From contig NZ_CP032487.1 of the NCBI RefSeq assembly GCF_004124235.1, positions 1,984,001 to 2,048,000 on the forward strand: a DNA stretch of 64,000 bases, given 5' to 3'. Numbering within the stretch: the first letter of the stretch is position 1; each line of letters begins with the position of its first letter. The stretch comes from Yersinia hibernica (GTDB lineage: Bacteria > Pseudomonadota > Gammaproteobacteria > Enterobacterales > Enterobacteriaceae). The notes under the pieces were generated by a model. The model did no database searches, was not told where the DNA came from, and saw nothing but the letters and a program-made list of their open reading frames with translations. Below, piece after piece: positions 51,266 to 60,719 of the stretch. Both the position numbers and the translations under genes were made by a program.

Positions 51266-51293
51266 TAAAAAGGGCGCTGAATTCAGCGCCCTT
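51266..51293 (-). terminator. terminator of yeaY
   Basis: A perfect palindrome AAGGGCGCTGAATTCAGCGC-CCTT (51270-51293) followed on the minus strand by TTTTATT. Confidence 0.85.
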
Positions 51294-51328
51294 ATCTTCG
51301 TCACGGGTAAGTTTATGCTGCCAACCCA

Positions 51329-51934
51329 CTATTCCGTCACAATAGTTTGTATCTGTGCCGGCCCCGGACTGTACCATCCCCCCCATTCCGGGCCCCACAT
51401 GCCCGGATAGTGGTAACCCCAAGGGCCCATCACCGGTGGCATGATAACTTGCTGTTCAAGATGCCAGCGCTTATAACCTGTCGCATTCATCACCACAAAG
51501 TCATAAGGAGTCCTGCCAATCTTCCCGGCTTCAACTCCGGTAATCGGCCCGACAACCGTGACAAGATGCCCTCGGAAATCGACGGGATCCAGGAAACCAT
51601 TCACATAAGCAATGACTCGCCCCTGTGAAGGCTCACCCAAAATGGGTCTAGCACCTGAATCTAGCGGCACACTGGCGATTTCCAGCCGGGTACGATGAGC
51701 CTCATTAGTAACATTAATGACTGAGCCACCAAAACGCGCTTCCTGACCAATAAATACCTTAGGATCAGTGCGCACCAAATTTAGATTTTGCTGCGGTGTA
51801 GCGGTTGTCCCCTGAATCGCGGGAGGGATGGTGACACAACCGGAAAGCAGCAAAACACCCAACCCCAGCCCGGCAGACAGCCATTTACGGCTTCTGTTTT
51901 TTATAGATTGAGTTGCTGACGTATTTGTCGTCAT
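51329..51934 (-). CDS. yeaY: Slp-family outer-membrane lipoprotein YeaY
   Basis: Role unknown; the paralogue Slp is starvation-induced. The 201-residue product (E. coli 193) has a lipobox LLLSGC at residues 28-33 (cleavage before Cys33) and the Slp family start VTIPPAIQ. The C-terminus is rich in Pro, Gly, Trp and Tyr ([19 protein letters not shown]). It lies beside fadD and tsaB as in E. coli. Confidence 0.92.
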   Translation of the reverse strand: MTTNTSATQSIKNRSRKWLSAGLGLGVLLLSGCVTIPPAIQGTTATPQQNLNLVRTDPKVFIGQEARFGGSVINVTNEAHRTRLEIASVPLDSGARPILGEPSQGRVIAYVNGFLDPVDFRGHLVTVVGPITGVEAGKIGRTPYDFVVMNATGYKRWHLEQQVIMPPVMGPWGYHYPGMWGPEWGGWYSPGPAQIQTIVTE

Positions 51935-52005
51935 AGCATGCTGCTCCTTATCATATCTAAAGCTATGTTAATATTTTAGACGCTAAACAGGATGATAAGT
52001 TGCGC

Positions 52006-52039
52006 TACCTTAAATAATTCGCGTGGTGGGAAGGCGGGT
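52006..52039. repeat. partial ERIC-like repeat (one end only)
   Basis: ACCTTAAATAATTCGCG...GAAGGCGGG matches the first 30 or so bases of the ERIC elements at 56161 and 57504; the rest of the element is missing. A decayed or truncated copy. Confidence 0.55.
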
Positions 52040-52079
52040 ATGCCCTTAATTTTTCAAGTCACCCCGCCATCAACCCATT

Positions 52080-52778
52080 CTAGCGGCCCGGCAGTTTTTT
52101 CCAGGTCACTTCATTGCGCAGATACACCGGCTCAGCATTTTCCACACTGACCACCTGCCCGGCTATCCAGGAAGATAATGCCAGTGGCAACATATCTTCG
52201 GCATGTGGCAAGGTTATTTGGCCGTCAGTCAGCACAATGTGGCTGTCGCTAATCAAATCAGGGTAGGTCTGCCAGCCAGTGCCCACTGTGGCCCAAGTGC
52301 CGCTCAACACCTGAGCGCGCACCAATGCTTGCGCTGGGGTCATCACAGCTTCAGTGGCTTCTCCCAGCCAATGCCCGGCATCATCGCGAGCAAACTCCCC
52401 CCAATAGACTTCGCCCATACGAGCATCTATCGCCGCTAATACCCGGGAAGCACCCATTAGGCGAAATGCCCCCTGAGCCATGGTTTGCAAGGTGGAAACA
52501 CCAATCATCGGCAAGTCAGCACCCAATGCCAGCCCCTGACCAATCCCGATACCAATGCGCACCCCGGTAAAACTGCCAGGGCCGCGGCCAAAAGCAAGGG
52601 CATCGAGTTGTTGTAGTGACAGGCCCGACTCCGCTAGCACTTGCTGCACCATCGGTAAAATTCGTTGAGTGTGTTCTCGTGGGCAAAGTTCAAATAGCGC
52701 CTGAACTTCGCCGTTGTTCCAGAGTGCGACAGAGCAAGCTTCTGTTGCGGTATCTATCGCTAAAATTCGCGTGGACAT
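52080..52778 (-). CDS. tsaB: tRNA threonylcarbamoyladenosine synthesis protein TsaB
   Basis: Pseudo-chaperone partner of TsaD in t6A37 formation. From the ATG at 52778 the product has 232 residues (E. coli 231). It has the ASKHA-fold start [16 protein letters not shown] and the [15 protein letters not shown] block near residue 65. The 26-residue upstream extension overlaps yoaA and is not conserved. Confidence 0.95.
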   Translation of the reverse strand: MSTRILAIDTATEACSVALWNNGEVQALFELCPREHTQRILPMVQQVLAESGLSLQQLDALAFGRGPGSFTGVRIGIGIGQGLALGADLPMIGVSTLQTMAQGAFRLMGASRVLAAIDARMGEVYWGEFARDDAGHWLGEATEAVMTPAQALVRAQVLSGTWATVGTGWQTYPDLISDSHIVLTDGQITLPHAEDMLPLALSSWIAGQVVSVENAEPVYLRNEVTWKKLPGR

Positions 52779-52852
52779 GCCAACCTCGGCAGGAAAAGAG
52801 TATGAATTCAACACAGGGCGCGCATGATAGCACACCCTTCCTGGCTTTTCCC

Positions 52853-54757
52853 TCAATCACGCTGCTTGAGAAAAGCGATGGCTTTCGCCAGATCGCGGGT
52901 TCGTGGTGCAGGTGGCAAACTATTGAGGAACATCGCGCCATACGGGCGCATGACGAGCCGATTATCACAGATGACCAGCACGCCGCGGTCGTCAATGTCA
53001 CGAATCAAGCGCCCCACCCCTTGTTTCAGAGTAATCACGGCATCCGGCAATTGCACATCATTGAACGGATCACCGCCGCGCAGACGGCAATCTTCAATAC
53101 GCGCTTTCAACAACGGGTCATCTGGCGATGTAAATGGCAGTTTATCAATAATGACACAAGAGAGAGCATCGCCGCGCACATCAACTCCTTCCCAAAAACT
53201 GCTCGTCGCCACCAGCAGTGCATTACCGGCCGCCACAAACTGTGCCAAGAGCTGGCCTTTGCTGGTTTCCCCTTGCACTAACACCGGCAAGGTCATGCTG
53301 GCACGGAACTCTTCCGCCAGCCCGCGCATCATCTGGTGAGAAGTACATAAGAAGAAACAGCGCCCTTGGTTGGCATCAATTAACGGTTTTAGCATCACCG
53401 CCAGTTTACGTGCGGCCCCCGGCTCATTGGCGGTGGGCAAATTACGCGGCACACACAGCAATGCTTGATTGGCATAGTCAAATGGGCTGGGCAGTAACAG
53501 CGTTTGGGCATTGGTCAGCCCCAGCCGTGAGGTGAAATGTGACAACTGGTCATTCACCGATAAAGTCGCGGAGGTGAAGATCCAGCTGCCGGGCTTTTCT
53601 TCAATTAATTCGCGAAAACGGTCAGAAACCGAAAGTGGCGTGAGGGCCAAGACAAAATGGCGTGAATTGCATTCATACCAATAACTGTAACCCGGGGTGC
53701 TGACATCTTTTAATCGCTTAAGACGATTACGATATACCGTGGCTCTTTCAAAGGCTGCATCCAGCATGGCACTGCGCCCAAGTGACAGTTTCATCACGTC
53801 GTAACACAACTCCAGGGCATCATCGAGCAATAACAATGCCCGCTGAATCGCGGGCTGCTCCATCACATCACGCAAATTACCGCGATAGCCCGGATCCCCC
53901 AGAACTAAACGAAAATCTTGCGCACTTTGTGTCAGCCGGTCGGCACTTTTTTGTAACTGAGCCGAGTCCCGCACTTCAGTGCGATAAGCAATAATGATGT
54001 CTTTCGCCAGATCCATTAACTGCCTGCTGGTCAGTTGTTGGCCAAAATATTGGCTGGCAATATCAGGTATTTGATGGGCTTCATCGAAAATCATCACATC
54101 GGCGCTGGGGATTAGCTCAGCAAATCCGCTCTCTTTCACCACCATATCCGCCAGGAATAAATGGTGGTTAACCACCACCACGTCAGCGTCCATCGCCCGG
54201 CGGCGGGCTTTCACCACGAAACAATCTTTATACAGCGGGCAATCACTGCCCAGACAGTTATCATTGGTGCTGGTCACTAACGGCCAGACAAAACTGTCTT
54301 CCGCCACCTCACCGCAGGTACTGATATCCCCATCAACGGTTTCAGCTGACCAACCACGTAGGCGGACTAAATCCACTAATGTTTCACTGGCTAACTCCCC
54401 ACCGGCCAGAGATTGCTGCTCCAGTCGCTCCAGACAGAGATAATTCGAGCGCCCTTTGAGCAACGCCAGTTTTCCTTTATATTTTAAGGCGGTAGCAACA
54501 GTGGGCAAATCACGGGAATAGAGCTGGTCCTGTAATGCCTTGGAACCGGTCGAGATAATCACTTTGCAATCAGCCCGTAAAGCCGGGGCCAAATAAGCAA
54601 ATGTTTTGCCCGTCCCGGTACCGGCCTCGACGACCAGTTGCTGTTTGGTAGCAATAGATTCACTGATGGCCGCCGCCATTTGGCGCTGCGACTCTCGGGG
54701 GTTAAAACCTGTAATGGCCTGCGCTAATGCGCCGTCTGTTGCAAAATCGTCTGTCAC
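52853..54757 (-). CDS. yoaA: YoaA, DinG/XPD-like iron-sulfur helicase
   Basis: Superfamily 2 helicase; in E. coli it pairs with the clamp-loader subunit chi (HolC) in replication repair. The 634-residue product (E. coli 636) has Walker [14 protein letters not shown] near residue 42, an iron-sulfur cysteine set (CGEV..., [12 protein letters not shown]) near residues 150-190, and DEAH in [11 protein letters not shown] near residue 225. It lies upstream of tsaB with 74 bases between. Confidence 0.94.
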   Translation of the reverse strand: MTDDFATDGALAQAITGFNPRESQRQMAAAISESIATKQQLVVEAGTGTGKTFAYLAPALRADCKVIISTGSKALQDQLYSRDLPTVATALKYKGKLALLKGRSNYLCLERLEQQSLAGGELASETLVDLVRLRGWSAETVDGDISTCGEVAEDSFVWPLVTSTNDNCLGSDCPLYKDCFVVKARRRAMDADVVVVNHHLFLADMVVKESGFAELIPSADVMIFDEAHQIPDIASQYFGQQLTSRQLMDLAKDIIIAYRTEVRDSAQLQKSADRLTQSAQDFRLVLGDPGYRGNLRDVMEQPAIQRALLLLDDALELCYDVMKLSLGRSAMLDAAFERATVYRNRLKRLKDVSTPGYSYWYECNSRHFVLALTPLSVSDRFRELIEEKPGSWIFTSATLSVNDQLSHFTSRLGLTNAQTLLLPSPFDYANQALLCVPRNLPTANEPGAARKLAVMLKPLIDANQGRCFFLCTSHQMMRGLAEEFRASMTLPVLVQGETSKGQLLAQFVAAGNALLVATSSFWEGVDVRGDALSCVIIDKLPFTSPDDPLLKARIEDCRLRGGDPFNDVQLPDAVITLKQGVGRLIRDIDDRGVLVICDNRLVMRPYGAMFLNSLPPAPRTRDLAKAIAFLKQRD

Positions 54758-54885
54758 GCGTTCTCTTCCGGGCGAAATCAGCGGTGATTATGCCAAGCCT
54801 CAGGCCGCGCGACCACACATTCTCGCGGCAAGCTATGTTACTCTAACGACGAAGCTAACATTGGCATTCACATAAGGGAGTGAAA

Positions 54886-55230
54886 ATGAGTATTGAGCGA
54901 ATTAATCCAGAAAAGCGTTGGTCCGACGCAGTGGTATTCAACAACACAATTTATTATACCAGCGTACCGGAAAATCTGGAGGCAGATGCCACGGCCCAGA
55001 CCGCCAATACATTGGCGGCCATTGATATGATGCTGAATCAGCTCGGCTCAGATAAAAGCCGCATTTTGGATGCCACTATTTTTCTGGCAGATAAAGCGGA
55101 TTTCGCGGCGATGAATGCAGCTTGGGATGCCTGGGTAGTTGATGGTAGCGCGCCGGTGCGCTGTACCGTCGAGGCTAAGTTGATGAATCCAAATTATAAA
55201 GTTGAAATCAAAATCATTGCGGCGCTGTAG
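54886..55230 (+). CDS. yoaB: RidA family protein YoaB
   Basis: Reactive intermediate deaminase/RidA-fold trimer protein. The 114-residue product (E. coli 114) has the VPENLEADATAQTANTLAAID and conserved APVRCTVEAKLMNPNYKVEI blocks. AAGGGAG lies at a correct distance from the ATG at 54886; the GTG two codons upstream is too close to it. It diverges from yoaA. Confidence 0.94.
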   Translation: MSIERINPEKRWSDAVVFNNTIYYTSVPENLEADATAQTANTLAAIDMMLNQLGSDKSRILDATIFLADKADFAAMNAAWDAWVVDGSAPVRCTVEAKLMNPNYKVEIKIIAAL

Positions 55231-55264
55231 TTATCAGAAAAAAGTTATCTACCGCCTAAAATAA

Positions 55265-55290
55265 TAAGGGTAGCCATTGGGCCACCCTTA
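55265..55290. terminator. stem-loop between yoaB and mdtI
   Basis: TAAGGGTAGCC and GGCCACCCTTA pair with one mismatch (a G-U wobble on the minus strand) around ATTG. On the minus strand it is followed by TTATTTTA, so it is probably the mdtJI terminator. Confidence 0.6.
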
Positions 55291-55330
55291 GTCGAATGTA
55301 CTGAATACTGTTTCGCCCAGGACGAGGGGG

Positions 55331-55660
55331 TCAAGACAACTTGATCATCACCATGCCGGCCAACAGTAAAATCAGGCCAATCCAGCCTTTGTAGTTCAGG
55401 CGCTGGTTGAACAAAATCCACCCTGCGGCCACGGTTGCGGCAATACCAAACCCGCCCCACAAAGCGTAAGCCACTGATAATTCAATACCTTTTACGGCTT
55501 GCGCCAAAGCACTGAATGCCCCTAATACTGAAAACAGTGATAATATCCCCAACCACACTCGGCGAAAACCATCTGACATTTTCAGCAAAATATTGGCGAT
55601 GATTTCCAAGATGACGGCCAAAACCAGGAAAGCAATATGGTAAAACTCAAGCTGTTGCAT
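55331..55660 (-). CDS. mdtI: spermidine exporter subunit MdtI
   Basis: SMR-family inner-membrane protein that acts with MdtJ to export spermidine. The 109-residue product (E. coli 109) has four membrane segments and the conserved [11 protein letters not shown] and YALWGGFGI segments, with the key Glu in LEIIANI. Its ATG overlaps the end of mdtJ by 14 bases, and AGGTGA precedes it, so it is translated from the mdtJ transcript. Confidence 0.94.
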   Translation of the reverse strand: MQQLEFYHIAFLVLAVILEIIANILLKMSDGFRRVWLGILSLFSVLGAFSALAQAVKGIELSVAYALWGGFGIAATVAAGWILFNQRLNYKGWIGLILLLAGMVMIKLS

Positions 55661-56027
55661 GATGCTCACCTGAATGGCGACTTGGGCTGTTTGGTTTCTT
55701 CGGTTTACGTGTTCCTGATTTCACTAGCATTATGCCGCCGACCAATGTCACTAAACCGGCAATTTTGAGGGGTGATAAACTCTCATCAAACCACAGCACA
55801 CTAAAAACAGTAATAATCAGGATACCGATCCCTTCCCACAGAGCATAAGCCACACCTAATGCGACTTTCTTGACCGCCAGGGCCAGCAATATATAGGAGC
55901 CGGTTATCATTATATACATCACGATGTGGCCGGCCATCTCGCCACTGACACTGGCGTATTTCATGGACAATGTACCGATAATTTCAGCAACAATCGCCAG
56001 ACCTAAAAATATCCAATAAATCATCAT
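55647..56027 (-). CDS. mdtJ: spermidine exporter subunit MdtJ
   Basis: SMR-family partner of MdtI. The 126-residue product (E. coli 121) has four membrane segments, the Glu14-type motif [13 protein letters not shown] and [15 protein letters not shown] is correctly spaced for the ATG at 56027 (an adjacent ATG at 56024 also possible). An ERIC element lies in its 5' region and a candidate leader ORF farther upstream. Confidence 0.94.
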   Translation of the reverse strand: MMIYWIFLGLAIVAEIIGTLSMKYASVSGEMAGHIVMYIMITGSYILLALAVKKVALGVAYALWEGIGILIITVFSVLWFDESLSPLKIAGLVTLVGGIMLVKSGTRKPKKPNSPSRHSGEHHATA

Positions 56028-56160
56028 TCTTCTCCTAACACGCATAAACGCACGCTAAGGTCTATTTGTTACGGTTACCAATTCGCTCGACACATCCCAC
56101 AGGATTTTGTATTGCAGGTTGGCCGTAAGAAATAGAAACTCACTTGGCGTATAAACTTTT

Positions 56161-56284
56161 ATACCTTAAATCATTCGCGTTGCAGGAAGGCGGCAAGGGT
56201 GATAATCCCGTGGAACTTACTGGGTAAGTGATGCGGGTTATTGCACGCAGCCAGCGCAGATGCAGCTTGAAATATGACAGGTAT
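56161..56284. repeat. ERIC-like element in the 5' region of mdtJ
   Basis: A 124-bp element with inverted ends ATACCT...AGGTAT, internal inward-pairing halves (GCGTTGCAGGAAGGCGGC at the left, CAGATGCAGCTTGAAATATG at the right) and the central AAGTAAGTGATGCGGG core shared with ERIC. It lies between the candidate leader ORF and the mdtJ start, within the likely mRNA leader, where ERICs are known to fold and alter mRNA stability in Yersinia. Confidence 0.75.
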
Positions 56285-56308
56285 GCTTAAAACGGAAGAA
56301 GAAAGACG

Positions 56309-56407
56309 CTATAGCTCGCTGCACCAGTGATGCTCACTGGCCAGAATGGCTGACAGGAAGAGTTGGCAGGTAGAGTGTTTGAAAGTAATTCCATTAATTT
56401 TCATCAT
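56309..56407 (-). CDS. candidate 32-residue leader peptide of mdtJI
   Basis: A 32-codon ORF with a double ATG (56407 and 56404) preceded by AAGAGA. The peptide starts MMKINGITFKHS and ends EHHWCSEL. E. coli has a leader ORF (mdtU) upstream of mdtJI whose translation governs spermidine induction. The position and size here are consistent with such a leader, but I cannot recall or compare the E. coli sequence, so the link is an inference from location. The ERIC element lies between it and mdtJ. Confidence 0.45.
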   Translation of the reverse strand: MMKINGITFKHSTCQLFLSAILASEHHWCSEL

Positions 56408-56612
56408 AATATATCTCTTTTTTTTAGCCACACGCGCTTTAGCCACATTCTTGTATGCCAAACCCAGTGTGATACGCCTAAAACCCTCATCAAATTGGAA
56501 TAATTAACTGCTCTATTTTTACCATAGCCAATTTTATAAAGCAAACTATCAATTATATAAATAGTTTATAAAAAGAGATTAAAAAATAATGAGTTAGTAT
56601 TGCTAAAAAAAC
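56408..56612. other. mdtJI upstream region
   Basis: About 200 AT-rich bases between the leader ORF and the eda terminator. It should contain the mdtJI promoter; no specific operator stands out. Confidence 0.4.
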
Positions 56613-56637
56613 AAAACCCCTGCATAGCAAGGGTTTT
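56613..56637 (-). terminator. terminator of eda
   Basis: On the minus strand AAAACCCTTGC-TAT-GCAGGGGTTTT (one wobble pair) followed by GTTTTTTT. Confidence 0.82.
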
Positions 56638-56690
56638 ATGTTGAGTGAAAAACACCCGGTTCTCCCATCAGTTCAGGGAGTTACACCAAC

Positions 56691-57332
56691 TTATGCTGTA
56701 GCACCCGCCACCGCTTGTTTGGCGAGTTCAGTAATGCGCGCGTAATCACCTTTTTCCAGCGCATCAGCAGGAACCAACCATGAACCGCCGATACACAACA
56801 CGCTTTTCAGCGTCAGATAATCGCGATAGTTGTTCGGCGTGATTCCGCCCGTTGGGCAGAAACGCACTTGAGAGAATGGGCCGCCAATGGCTTGCAAGGC
56901 TTTCACACCGCCATTTGCCTCAGCGGGGAAGAATTTAAACTCACGCAGGCCATAACTCATGCCCAGCATCAGTTCTGAAACAGTGCTTATCCCCGGGATC
57001 AACGGAATTGAGCCCGCGGTCGCGGCTTTGAGCAGTTCATCTGTCAGCCCCGGGCTAATCGCAAATTGAGCACCCGCATCAACGACATCCGCCAGTTGCT
57101 GAGGATTAAGGACCGTCCCCGCCCCTACAATCGCCTCAGGAACTTCTTTCGCAATGGCACGGATAGCCTCAACAGCACAAGGGGTGCGCAACGTCACTTC
57201 CAGCACCCGAACACCACCAGCCACCAGGGCTTTTGCCAGCGGCACCGCTTGCTCGAGCTTGTTAATCACGATCACCGGGACAACAGGGCCTGCGGTCATG
57301 ATCTGTTCTGCGCTCGTTTTCCAGCTTTTCAT
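56691..57332 (-). CDS. eda: KHG/KDPG aldolase
   Basis: Cleaves 2-keto-3-deoxy-6-phosphogluconate to pyruvate and G3P, and 4-hydroxy-2-oxoglutarate. The 213-residue product (E. coli 213) has the Schiff-base lysine in [12 protein letters not shown] near residue 133, the general base Glu in LEVTLRTP near residue 45 and the phosphate site GGI. It follows zwf directly, without the edd gene that separates them in E. coli. Confidence 0.95.
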   Translation of the reverse strand: MKSWKTSAEQIMTAGPVVPVIVINKLEQAVPLAKALVAGGVRVLEVTLRTPCAVEAIRAIAKEVPEAIVGAGTVLNPQQLADVVDAGAQFAISPGLTDELLKAATAGSIPLIPGISTVSELMLGMSYGLREFKFFPAEANGGVKALQAIGGPFSQVRFCPTGGITPNNYRDYLTLKSVLCIGGSWLVPADALEKGDYARITELAKQAVAGATA

Positions 57333-57503
57333 CAGTTGTTATCTCCACTTATGCCGATTGGCATGTACTCACCCGAAGGTGCCAGTTGAAATATGGCAGG
57401 CAGAATATTCCCGCCGGCCATAAAGAATCACCCTGCGAGCCAGCTAACGGCTCTTTATTATTGCGCCTAAGTGAGGCGCTGTTATCAAACAATAAATAAT
57501 TTA
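57333..57503. other. leader of eda, between zwf and eda
   Basis: This space, where E. coli has edd, holds no dehydratase gene or remnant I can see. A short ERIC-end-like stretch (AGTTGAAATATGGCAGG, about 57384) lies near the eda start. Confidence 0.45.
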
Positions 57504-57626
57504 TATCCTGAATAATTCGAGTTGCATGAAGGCGGCAACTAAGCAAACCCCTAGCAGCTTACACAAGTAAGCGACTGGGGTGAGCGAAGGCAGCCAACAC
57601 GCATGCCGCTTGAAGTATGGCGGCTA
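57504..57626. repeat. ERIC element between zwf and eda
   Basis: Full-length ERIC-type repeat of about 123 bp. The core AAGTAAGCGACTGGGGTGAG (57565-57584) differs by one base from the standard ERIC2 primer sequence. The outer halves (AATTCGAGTTGCATGAAGGCGG and GCATGCCGCTTGAAGTATGG, the latter in inverted sense) pair as expected for ERIC folding. Confidence 0.85.
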
Positions 57627-57627
57627 T

Positions 57628-59112
57628 TTATTCGAATTCATTCCATGAACGGCCGTCGCGCGTAATCATGGCAACAGACGCCACCGGCCCCCAAGTCCCA
57701 GACTGATAAGGCTTCGGTGCCTCATTATCAGCAGCCCATGCATCCATGATGGAGTCGACCCACTTCCAGGCTTCCTCAACCTCATCACGGCGCACAAACA
57801 GCGCCTGGATGCCGCGCATTGTCTCCAATAACAGCCGTTCGTAGGCATCCGCAATATGCTGTTCGTTAAAGGTTTTGGAGAAACTGAGGTCAAGCTTGGT
57901 AGTTTGTAAGCGGTGTTTATGCTCCAGACCCGGCACTTTATTCAGCACTTCAATTTCGATACCCTCATCCGGTTGCAGACGAATGGTCAGCTTGTTTTGT
58001 GGCAATTGTTGATAAGATTCACGGAACAAATTCAGTGCGGGATTTTTAAAGTACACCACCACTTCAGAGCATTTGCTTGGCAGACGTTTACCGGTTCTCA
58101 GATAGAACGGCACACCGGCCCAGCGCCAGTCATCGATATCCACTCGGATAGAAACGAATGTTTCGGTGTTGCTGCTTTTATTCGCCCCTTCCTCTTCCAG
58201 ATAACCCGGAACTTTATTACCCTGCACAAAACCAGCCGTATACTGGCCGCGAACCGTGGTTTCTCGCACATTGGTGTGATCAATACGGCGCAGCGAGCGC
58301 AGCACTTTCACTTTTTCATCACGGATACGGTCGGTACTCAAATCTGCCGGCGGTGACATGGCAATCATGGTCAGGATTTGCAGTAAGTGGTTTTGAATCA
58401 TATCGCGCATCTGACCGGCTTGATCAAAATAGCCCCAGCGCCCTTCAATCCCCACTTCTTCCGCAACGGTTATCTGTACATGATCAATCGTGCGGTTATC
58501 CCAGTTTGAGGCAAATAGTGAGTTGGCAAAACGCAGAGCCAGCAGGTTCAGCACCGTCTCTTTACCTAAATAATGGTCAATACGATAAACCTGACACTCA
58601 TTGAAATACTCAGCGACCTGATCGTTAATCACTCGCGAAGAGGCTAAATCTTTCCCCAGCGGTTTTTCCATCACGACGCGGGCAGGCTCTTTATTCAGCC
58701 CCGCTTGACCCAAACCTTTGCAAATTGCGCCGAAAGTATTCGGCGGCATCGCAAAGTAGTTAATCGTAGTGCGATTTTTTTGATCCAGCATTTTGCCCAG
58801 TTTGGCAAAGTGCTTGCTGTCATTGACGTCTAAATTACAGAAGTCGAGACGAGAACTGAGCTTTTGCCACAATTCATCATCCAGCTTCTCTTTCATAAAG
58901 GTATCGAGGGCTTCCTTTACCACGGCTGTGTACGCGTCTTTATCCCAGTCGGCACGGCCTACACCGATAATCCGAGTATCAGGGTGGATGTGACCCGCTT
59001 TCTCTAATTGGTAAAGGGAAGGCAACAGTTTCCGGCGAGCCAAGTCTCCCTTAGCGCCGAAAATCACCAGATCACACGCCTGTGCTGCCTGGGCTGTATT
59101 AGTTACCGCCAT
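57628..59112 (-). CDS. zwf: glucose-6-phosphate 1-dehydrogenase
   Basis: First oxidative step of the pentose phosphate pathway (NADP+). The 494-residue product (E. coli 491) has the nucleotide motif GAKGDLARRKL near residue 19, the signature RIDHYLGKE near residue 178 and the EKPLGKD loop. CGAGGAGA precedes the ATG at 59112. A HexR box lies 26 bases upstream of the ATG. It diverges from hexR. Confidence 0.97.
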   Translation of the reverse strand: MAVTNTAQAAQACDLVIFGAKGDLARRKLLPSLYQLEKAGHIHPDTRIIGVGRADWDKDAYTAVVKEALDTFMKEKLDDELWQKLSSRLDFCNLDVNDSKHFAKLGKMLDQKNRTTINYFAMPPNTFGAICKGLGQAGLNKEPARVVMEKPLGKDLASSRVINDQVAEYFNECQVYRIDHYLGKETVLNLLALRFANSLFASNWDNRTIDHVQITVAEEVGIEGRWGYFDQAGQMRDMIQNHLLQILTMIAMSPPADLSTDRIRDEKVKVLRSLRRIDHTNVRETTVRGQYTAGFVQGNKVPGYLEEEGANKSSNTETFVSIRVDIDDWRWAGVPFYLRTGKRLPSKCSEVVVYFKNPALNLFRESYQQLPQNKLTIRLQPDEGIEIEVLNKVPGLEHKHRLQTTKLDLSFSKTFNEQHIADAYERLLLETMRGIQALFVRRDEVEEAWKWVDSIMDAWAADNEAPKPYQSGTWGPVASVAMITRDGRSWNEFE

Positions 59113-59137
59113 GTTATTCTCCTCGTTGCAGGATATT

Positions 59138-59152
59138 TGTAATTTTCTTACA
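59138..59152. promoter_or_regulatory. HexR box upstream of zwf
   Basis: TGTAATTTTCTTACA fits the HexR palindrome TGTAATTNAATTACA except for one position in the right half. It lies only 26 bases upstream of the zwf ATG, so bound HexR would act as a roadblock or cover the promoter. Confidence 0.7.
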
Positions 59153-59463
59153 TTACTAATGTACTCTCTTTGACTATAGCCAGTAAACCCAGATAAAAGC
59201 GGGCCAGAAAGGTTAAAAAATACGCGATAGAGTGGCAGGCCGCGTCAAATCAGGCCGCGTAACTTTAAAATGTAATTTTATGACGTTTTTGACAACTATT
59301 TACCATTATGAAAATTAGACACAGGTCATATTCTGGTGAAAAAGAGTCATTTCAGACCAGATGCCTCTGCCAACGGGTTCCAGCTCGTAGTATATTTTCA
59401 TTAAACCGGCATAGATTTCTCCTTTAAATGAAATCGGTAAAACCCATGGGTGACTCTCGTTAT
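59153..59463. other. zwf-hexR divergent intergenic region
   Basis: The remaining 310 bases of this divergent space hold the promoters of hexR and zwf. A TGTAATTTTA half-site near 59269 could be a second HexR contact. Nothing else is recognisable. Confidence 0.45.
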
Positions 59464-60333
59464 ATGAATACGCTGGAAAATATCCAAAATAATCTGGACC
59501 TTCTGAGCAAATCGGAAAGGAAAGTCGCCGAGGTTATCCTCGCCGCCCCACAAACTGCTATCCACTCCAGCATCGCCACCCTCGCCAAATTGGCGAACGT
59601 GAGCGAGCCCACGGTAAACCGCTTTTGCCGTCGATTAGACACTAAAGGTTTCCCTGATTTTAAACTGCATTTGGCACAAAGTCTGGCTAATGGCACACCT
59701 TATGTGAACCGCAATGTTGAAGAGGATGATAGTGTAGCCGCTTACACTGGCAAAATATTTGAATCAACCATGGCCAGTTTGGATATGGTGAAAAATAATT
59801 TAGATATTGCAGCCATTAATCGGGCCGTGGATTTATTGACACAAGCGAAGAAAATATCATTCTTTGGCCTTGGTGCATCAGCGGCAGTAGCGCATGATGC
59901 CATGAATAAATTCTTCCGCTTCAACATCCCGGTAATTTATTTCGATGATATTGTTATGCAACGCATGAGCTGCATGAATTCCAATGAGGGGGATGTCGTG
60001 GTATTGATATCTCACACTGGGCGGACAAAAAGCCTGGTTGAGCTGGCACAGCTCGCCCGTGAAAACGATGCCACAGTGATTGCCATTACCTCACGCGATA
60101 CACCATTGGCCAATGAAGCCACATTGCCTCTGTTGTTAGATGTGCCGGAAGATACTGATATGTATATGCCGATGGTGTCGCGTATTGCTCAATTGACCTT
60201 AATTGATGTGTTGGCGACCGGCTTTACCCTGCGGCGCGGGGACAAATTCAGGGATAACCTAAAGCGGGTTAAAGATGCATTAAAAGAATCGCGCTTCGAT
60301 AAAGGCTCGCCACGGGTCAACAGTGGCGAATAA
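59464..60333 (+). CDS. hexR: central carbon metabolism regulator HexR
   Basis: RpiR-family repressor that responds to KDPG and controls zwf, eda and glycolytic genes in gammaproteobacteria. From the ATG at 59464 the product has 289 residues, the E. coli length. It has the HTH_6 domain (LAKLANVSEPTVNRFCRRL near residue 45) and a SIS sugar-phosphate domain from about residue 125 (SHTGRTKSLVELA). Upstream in-frame ATGs at 59428 and 59446 would add residues absent from E. coli. Confidence 0.95.
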   Translation: MNTLENIQNNLDLLSKSERKVAEVILAAPQTAIHSSIATLAKLANVSEPTVNRFCRRLDTKGFPDFKLHLAQSLANGTPYVNRNVEEDDSVAAYTGKIFESTMASLDMVKNNLDIAAINRAVDLLTQAKKISFFGLGASAAVAHDAMNKFFRFNIPVIYFDDIVMQRMSCMNSNEGDVVVLISHTGRTKSLVELAQLARENDATVIAITSRDTPLANEATLPLLLDVPEDTDMYMPMVSRIAQLTLIDVLATGFTLRRGDKFRDNLKRVKDALKESRFDKGSPRVNSGE

Positions 60334-60719
60334 TGTCGGAAAGTGAATTGTGTCAAAAAGTAAATGGTCGCGAGAACAGAAGTCGCTTTGTTTTGTGTTA
60401 GCGCATCTTCTGCCATGAGAATTTGGCGTATTATTGAAAAATAATATCAGTCTGACACCCATAACACTGGGTGCAAGACGTGGTTAACAGCTCGCTTTGT
60501 CATGTAGTCATTGGTGTAAAGACGCAACCCACTTGGGCCATTTTATGCATCAATTGTTTTACAGTCGCAAGCGGATAACATAAATGACACTATGTTGTTG
60601 TAAAACATGGTTGTCACTACGATGTCACCGTAAAATTTGTAGCTTAATTACATTTTACTATCGGATTTATTATCCGCTGTTTTAACAACACCATGCTTCA
60701 TCAGTCAACGGAGTAAGAG
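60334..60719. other. hexR-pykA intergenic region with the pykA leader
   Basis: About 385 bases. It holds the HexR box at 60638-60652 and a CGGATttattATCCG palindrome (60662-60676) in the leader. No ORF is credible. Confidence 0.5.
60638..60652. promoter_or_regulatory. HexR box upstream of pykA
   Basis: TGTAGCTTAATTACA fits the HexR palindrome with one half exact (AATTACA). It lies 68 bases before the pykA start, next to hexR itself. Confidence 0.68.

Larger units (their letters stand above)
51014..51328. other. fadD-yeaY intergenic region
   Basis: About 315 bases holding the fadD promoter with the FadR operator (51091-51107) and the yeaY terminator (51266-51293). No ORF is credible. Confidence 0.5.

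Noticed and set aside
52616..53281. 221-codon open frame antisense to tsaB/yoaA
   Set aside because: It overlaps two certain genes on the other strand and shows no domain.
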